A model generated the notes under the pieces. It made no database searches. It was not told where the DNA came from and saw nothing but the letters and a program-made list of their open reading frames with translations. A stretch of DNA of 24,307 nt from Nitratidesulfovibrio sp044433065 (GTDB lineage: Bacteria; Desulfobacterota; Desulfovibrionia; Desulfovibrionales; Desulfovibrionaceae): assembly GCA_044433065.1 (NCBI GenBank), contig JAWXUA010000028.1, forward strand, positions 1 through 24,307, in the 5' to 3' direction. Positions 23,337 to 24,307 of the stretch are shown in pieces. The stretch's first letter is position 1, and every line of letters starts with the position of its first letter. Made by a program: the position numbers and the translations under genes.

Positions 23337-24224
23337 TTACAAAGTAGAGGCACCAACTTGCTTTTTCTTTTCAGAAATATAGGCAGCAAGGGCGTTGAAC
23401 ATGAGTGTAAACAAGAACAAGACAAGACCGGTCGCAAAGAGTGCGTGGTAGTGTTCGCTTCTAAAAGGAGCTTCGGCCATTTCTGCTGCAATGGACGAAG
23501 GCATAGGACGTACTGGAGAAAAAATAGAATTAGGAATCATAGCAGCACCACCTGCAACCATGAGCACAACCATGGTTTCGCCGATGGAGCGCGCCATACC
23601 AAGAATGACAGCGGTGCTCATACCTGGAAGTGCAGCAGGAAGAACAACATTCTTGATGGTTTGCCATTTGGTTGCGCCAAGAGCGAGAGAGGCTTCACGC
23701 AGTTCGTTAGAAACGCTGTAAATGGCGTCTTCTGCAATGCTGGTGATAGTTGGCACAGCCATGAATGCGAGCATAACAGAGGCATTCAAGATATTCAGGC
23801 CCGTTGCAATATCAAAGGTTTCTTGCAGCCATGGTGCGACAATGACCATGCCAAAGAAGCCGATAACAACGGAAGGGAGTGCCTGAAGCATTTCAACAAG
23901 CGGCTTGACGATGGCTCGCATGCGTGGGCCAGCAAGTTCTGCAAGGTAGATGGATGTCATGATGCCAAGAGGGATGGCGATGCATGAAGAAAGGCCCGTG
24001 ACCACAAGCGAACCCACAATCATAGGGAAGATGCCGAAGTCAGCTGGGTCTGATGTAGGGTACCAATATTTACCAAAAATAAAGTCATCAAGTGATACAA
24101 ATTGTAAAACAGGAATACCTTCCACAAAAAGGAAGATCATAATTAAGCCAAGGACAGCTATGCAAAGCCCTGCGGCAAGTTGGAATATGGCTTTAACGAG
24201 GGCGTCTTTATTGCGTCGCGTCAT
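23337..24224 (-). CDS. pstC: Phosphate ABC transporter permease PstC
   Basis: Partner permease of PstA. The 295 residues have six membrane segments, a periplasmic WYPTSDPADFGIFPMIVGS block (54-72) that is typical of PstC, and the EAA loop EASLALGATKWQTIKNVVLP (177-196). It includes ARSIGETMVVLMVAGG, another PstC signature. Start 24224 has GAGG about nine bases upstream, a slightly long spacer. A strong hairpin (24259-24304) sits upstream, where pstS would be expected; that gene is outside the window. Regulation by phosphate is likely from family knowledge, but no Pho box was identified. Confidence 0.93.
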   Translation of the reverse strand: MTRRNKDALVKAIFQLAAGLCIAVLGLIMIFLFVEGIPVLQFVSLDDFIFGKYWYPTSDPADFGIFPMIVGSLVVTGLSSCIAIPLGIMTSIYLAELAGPRMRAIVKPLVEMLQALPSVVIGFFGMVIVAPWLQETFDIATGLNILNASVMLAFMAVPTITSIAEDAIYSVSNELREASLALGATKWQTIKNVVLPAALPGMSTAVILGMARSIGETMVVLMVAGGAAMIPNSIFSPVRPMPSSIAAEMAEAPFRSEHYHALFATGLVLFLFTLMFNALAAYISEKKKQVGASTL

Positions 24225-24258
24225 GGTAAATGGCCTCTTTTAAGGTTTTTTTTACAAA

Positions 24259-24304
24259 CTGGGGGAGGGAGAAAACTTTCGAGAAAGTTTTCTCCCTCCC
24301 CCAG
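24259..24304. repeat. CTGGGGG-family hairpin upstream of pstC
   Basis: 22-base exact complementary arms 24259-24280 and 24283-24304, starting CTGGGGGAGGGAGAAAACTT. It is the most perfect copy of the family in the window. On the - strand it is followed by TTTGT and an A-run, then the pstC start. It may terminate or stabilise an upstream transcript (pstS is expected there), with partial read-through into pstC. Confidence 0.85.
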
Positions 24305-24307
24305 ACC

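Noticed and set aside
1..24307. CRISPR array, tRNA or rRNA genes
   Set aside because: No regularly spaced repeat series beyond three 13-base units, and no tRNA cloverleaf or rRNA segment was recognised by eye on either strand.

Overview
The window is dominated by an almost complete division and cell wall (dcw) cluster on the + strand. Its order is ftsL-like, ftsI, murE, murF, mraY, murD, ftsW, murG, murC, murB, ftsQ, ftsA, ftsZ (59-16578). The gene order without ddl, a meso-DAP type MurE, the mid-range base composition, the G-rich intergenic hairpins and the accessory gene set suggest a Gram-negative bacterium of the Desulfovibrionaceae type (Desulfobacterota). That placement is inferred from layout and protein style, not from a database search.

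Region 1 (1-16578). The mur enzymes carry out successive cytoplasmic steps of peptidoglycan precursor synthesis. MurB and MurC make UDP-MurNAc-L-Ala, MurD, MurE and MurF finish the pentapeptide, MraY makes lipid I and MurG makes lipid II. FtsW and FtsI polymerise and cross-link at the septum, and FtsL, FtsQ, FtsA and FtsZ build the divisome. Most genes are separated by a few bases or overlap by one base (TAATG). Wider gaps precede murF, murC, ftsA and ftsZ. The murF and murC gaps hold good promoter-like sequences, the murC gap also holds a palindrome, and the ftsZ gap holds three 13-bp tandem repeats.

Region 2 (16579-18600). A 524-bp non-coding stretch contains a compound palindromic element and a terminator. 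It is followed by a lipoprotein gene on + and a YefM-YoeB type toxin-antitoxin operon on -. The operon is bracketed by two identical 40-bp bidirectional terminator hairpins, as if it had been inserted into, or had duplicated, a terminator between convergent genes.

Region 3 (18617-22005, - strand). This holds a C_GCAxxG_C_C family protein, a hotdog-fold thioesterase, HtpX protease, a 25-residue membrane microprotein gene that resembles the start of CydX, and a PHP-family phosphatase. Several are separated by members of one hairpin repeat family.

Region 4 (22006-24307, - strand). A 369-bp repeat-rich gap is followed by pstA and pstC, the phosphate ABC transporter permeases. pstB is not next to pstA. 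The window begins and ends in copies of the same CTGGGGG hairpin family. No tRNA, rRNA, CRISPR array, transposase or integrase was seen. I found no large undescribed system. The most interesting items are the terminator-bracketed toxin-antitoxin unit, the 25-residue gene, the double tail motif of FtsZ, the palindrome at the murC promoter and the intergenic palindromes.
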